Shown here: one piece after another, positions 62,422 to 64,000 of the stretch
How positions within the stretch are numbered: position 1 is the stretch's first letter
How the letters are laid out: each line of letters starts with the position of its first letter
Assembly: GCA_913778905.1 (NCBI GenBank)
Contig: CAJYYA010000023.1
Location: 1-64,000, forward strand
Source of the DNA: an uncultured Naasia sp.
GTDB taxonomy: Bacteria > Actinomycetota > Actinomycetes > Actinomycetales > Microbacteriaceae
DNA length: 64,000 nt
Direction of reading: 5' to 3'
Notes under the pieces: model-generated
What the model was told of the DNA's origin: nothing
Seen by the model: only the letters and a program-made list of their open reading frames with translations
Databases searched by the model: none
Made by a program: the position numbers and the translations under genes

Positions 62422-62539
62422 TCCGGCAGCGGAACGCATCCACAGACGTCCCCGGTCCAGGAGCCTCTCACCGGGGGCGCGCAGTGTGGAGGCGTCGATG
62501 CCGCGCTGGGCGGTGTCGATCCGGAATGAGGTGCGCACC

Positions 62540-64000
62540 ATGCCGAAGATCGCCGACGTCCTCGTCGAGACCCTCGCTGCGAACGGGGTGAAGCACGTCT
62601 GGGGTGTGCCCGGCGACTCCCTCAACGCCGTGACCGACGCGATCCGACGCACCGACGGGATCGACTGGATGCTCACCCGGCATGAGGAGGAGGCCGCGTT
62701 CGCCGCAGCGGGCGAGGCGGCCATGACGAACGATCTGGCGGTCTGCGCCGGCAGCTGCGGACCGGGCAACCTGCACCTCATCAACGGCCTCTACGACGCC
62801 AATCGCAGCCGTCAGCCGGTCCTCGCCATCGCTGCGGATATCCCGACCGAAGAGATCGGGAGCTCCTACTTCCAGGAAACCAGGCCGAACGAGCTGTTCC
62901 GCGGCTGCAGCGTGTTCTGCGAGCGGGTGTCCTCCGCGGAGCAGATGCCGCGCATCGTCGAGCTGGCCATCCGCACCGCCGTCGAGAAGCGCGGCGTCGC
63001 CGTCATCGTGCTCGCCGGCGATGTGGCCCTCGCGAACATGCCGGGTACGCGCATCCCCGTCGTCCGCCGGACCGAGCCGGTCGTCGTCCCGTCGCCCGGC
63101 GAGCTCGCCGACGCAGCCGCTCTCCTCAACGGCGCGAAGAAGGTCACGATCCTCGCCGGCGCGGGCGTGGAAGGGGCGCGTGAGCAGGTACTCGCCCTCG
63201 CGGACAGGCTCGGCGCTCCGATCGTGCACGCTCTTCGCGGCAAGGAGTTCATCGAATACGACAATCCGTTCGATGTCGGCATGACCGGGCTCTTGGGCTT
63301 CGCGTCCGGATACCGGGCGATGGAGGACTGCGACGCGCTCCTCATGCTCGGCACCGACTTTCCGTACCAACAGTTCTTCCCCGACGACGCATCCGTCGTG
63401 CAGGTCGACATCCGCGGCGAGCAGCTCGGACGCCGTCACCCGGTGGACGTCGGACTCGTCGGCGATGTGGGGGCGACCGGCACGGCGCTCCTGGCGCTGC
63501 TCGAGCGTAAGACGGATCGGAAGCACCTCGAGAAATCGCTCGATCACTACGCTCGCACCCGTGAGAGCCTCGATTCGCTTGAGAAGCCGGGGCACGGCGC
63601 GATCCATCCGCAGTTTGTGACCAGGCTCATCGACGAGCTCGCCGCCGACGACGCGGTCTTCATCCCCGACGTCGGCACCCCGGTCATCTGGGCCTGTCGG
63701 CACCTTCACATCGGCGAGCGCCGACGCCTGATCGGGTCCTTCTGGCACGGAACCATGGCGGCCGCGCCCCCCCTCGCGATGGGCGCGCAGGCGGTGGATC
63801 GCTCGCGCCAGATCGTGGTGCTGGCGGGTGACGGCGGTCTGTCGATGATGCTGGGCGAGCTCATCACCGCGGTGGCACACGACCTGCCGATCAAGGTCGT
63901 CGTCTTCGACAACGCGGCGCTCGGGTTCGTCGAGGTGGAGATGAAGGCCGCCGGCGTCGTGAACTACGGGACCGGACTCGCCAATCCCGACTTCGGAGCC
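62540..64000 (+). CDS. Pyruvate oxidase / pyruvate dehydrogenase (quinone)-like ThDP enzyme, partial
   Basis: The first 487 residues of a thiamine-diphosphate enzyme of the PoxB/acetolactate-synthase family are present; the gene runs off the window, probably lacking about 90 residues. The Pyr domain has the cofactor-activating glutamate in RHEEEAAF (residue about 52). A FAD-type middle domain follows, and the ThDP/Mg site GDGGLSMML with N about 27 residues later (FDNAALGF) is near the end. PoxB decarboxylates pyruvate to acetate and passes electrons to quinone. The ATG at 62540 has TGAGG upstream. It is divergent from proS. Confidence 0.88.
   Translation, partial: MPKIADVLVETLAANGVKHVWGVPGDSLNAVTDAIRRTDGIDWMLTRHEEEAAFAAAGEAAMTNDLAVCAGSCGPGNLHLINGLYDANRSRQPVLAIAADIPTEEIGSSYFQETRPNELFRGCSVFCERVSSAEQMPRIVELAIRTAVEKRGVAVIVLAGDVALANMPGTRIPVVRRTEPVVVPSPGELADAAALLNGAKKVTILAGAGVEGAREQVLALADRLGAPIVHALRGKEFIEYDNPFDVGMTGLLGFASGYRAMEDCDALLMLGTDFPYQQFFPDDASVVQVDIRGEQLGRRHPVDVGLVGDVGATGTALLALLERKTDRKHLEKSLDHYARTRESLDSLEKPGHGAIHPQFVTRLIDELAADDAVFIPDVGTPVIWACRHLHIGERRRLIGSFWHGTMAAAPPLAMGAQAVDRSRQIVVLAGDGGLSMMLGELITAVAHDLPIKVVVFDNAALGFVEVEMKAAGVVNYGTGLANPDFGA

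Overview
The window is high-GC DNA (roughly 70%) with actinobacterial habits: many GTG starts, ATGA/GTGA gene overlaps, Pol-PE-Lig type LigD with Ku, a sortase-E-like LAETG protein, and many apparently leaderless promoters with a TANNNT hexamer 6-8 bases before the start codon. Gene content and order (proS, nusA, infB, rbfA, truB, ribF; long-type argG; ThrE; Stealth protein; GH43 arabinan enzymes) fit the family Microbacteriaceae. That assignment is my inference, and I do not fix a genus. Bases 13-45 are an exact Illumina sequencing adapter, so the left edge is an untrimmed contig end.

Layout. 46-884: the tail of a truncated gene, then a 4-copy array of about 160-185 bp inverted-repeat units. 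889-7352: a DNA-repair and stress block with ku and a membrane protein on the minus strand, then ligD, a YihY/BrkB membrane protein, a disordered TPGNPI-repeat protein and an 11-mer-repeat LEA-like protein on the plus strand. 7422-16002: central metabolism and transport, with aspA, a phosphate transporter coupled to a 71-residue membrane protein, maltokinase, oligopeptidase B, proline dehydrogenase and an AraC regulator. 16223-24506: ThrE exporter, SNF2 helicase, FAD-Rieske oxidoreductase, cyclic-nucleotide phosphodiesterase-like enzyme and argG.

24629-34701 is a secreted arabinan-type glycan locus: three large GH43-family proteins, one divergent from the other two across a 235-bp regulatory gap. 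All three end in the same roughly 80-90 residue module with two conserved cysteines. 34762-44645: Stealth sugar-phosphotransferase, DUF2207 membrane protein, a fossil macro-domain fragment, SGNH hydrolase, SDR-DUF2867 protein, a TetR/MFS efflux pair with a clear operator-promoter, deoC and an atypical ROK protein.

44770-62407 holds the translation and RNA cluster (ribF, truB, rbfA, infB, nusA, proS), mostly on the minus strand. It is interrupted by other genes. Between nusA and infB, where ylxR is expected, lie an acyl-adenylating enzyme, an LAETG cell-wall protein and a PfkB kinase. rimP and ylxR were not found. The window ends inside a pyruvate-oxidase-like gene. No tRNA, rRNA, CRISPR array or transposase was seen.

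Nothing here is a fully convincing new multi-gene system. The strongest leads are the shared two-cysteine C-terminal module of the GH43 trio, the broken nusA-infB operon, the head-to-head truB/panE-like promoters that share a -10 core, the pseudo-kinase at 49882, and the repeat families.
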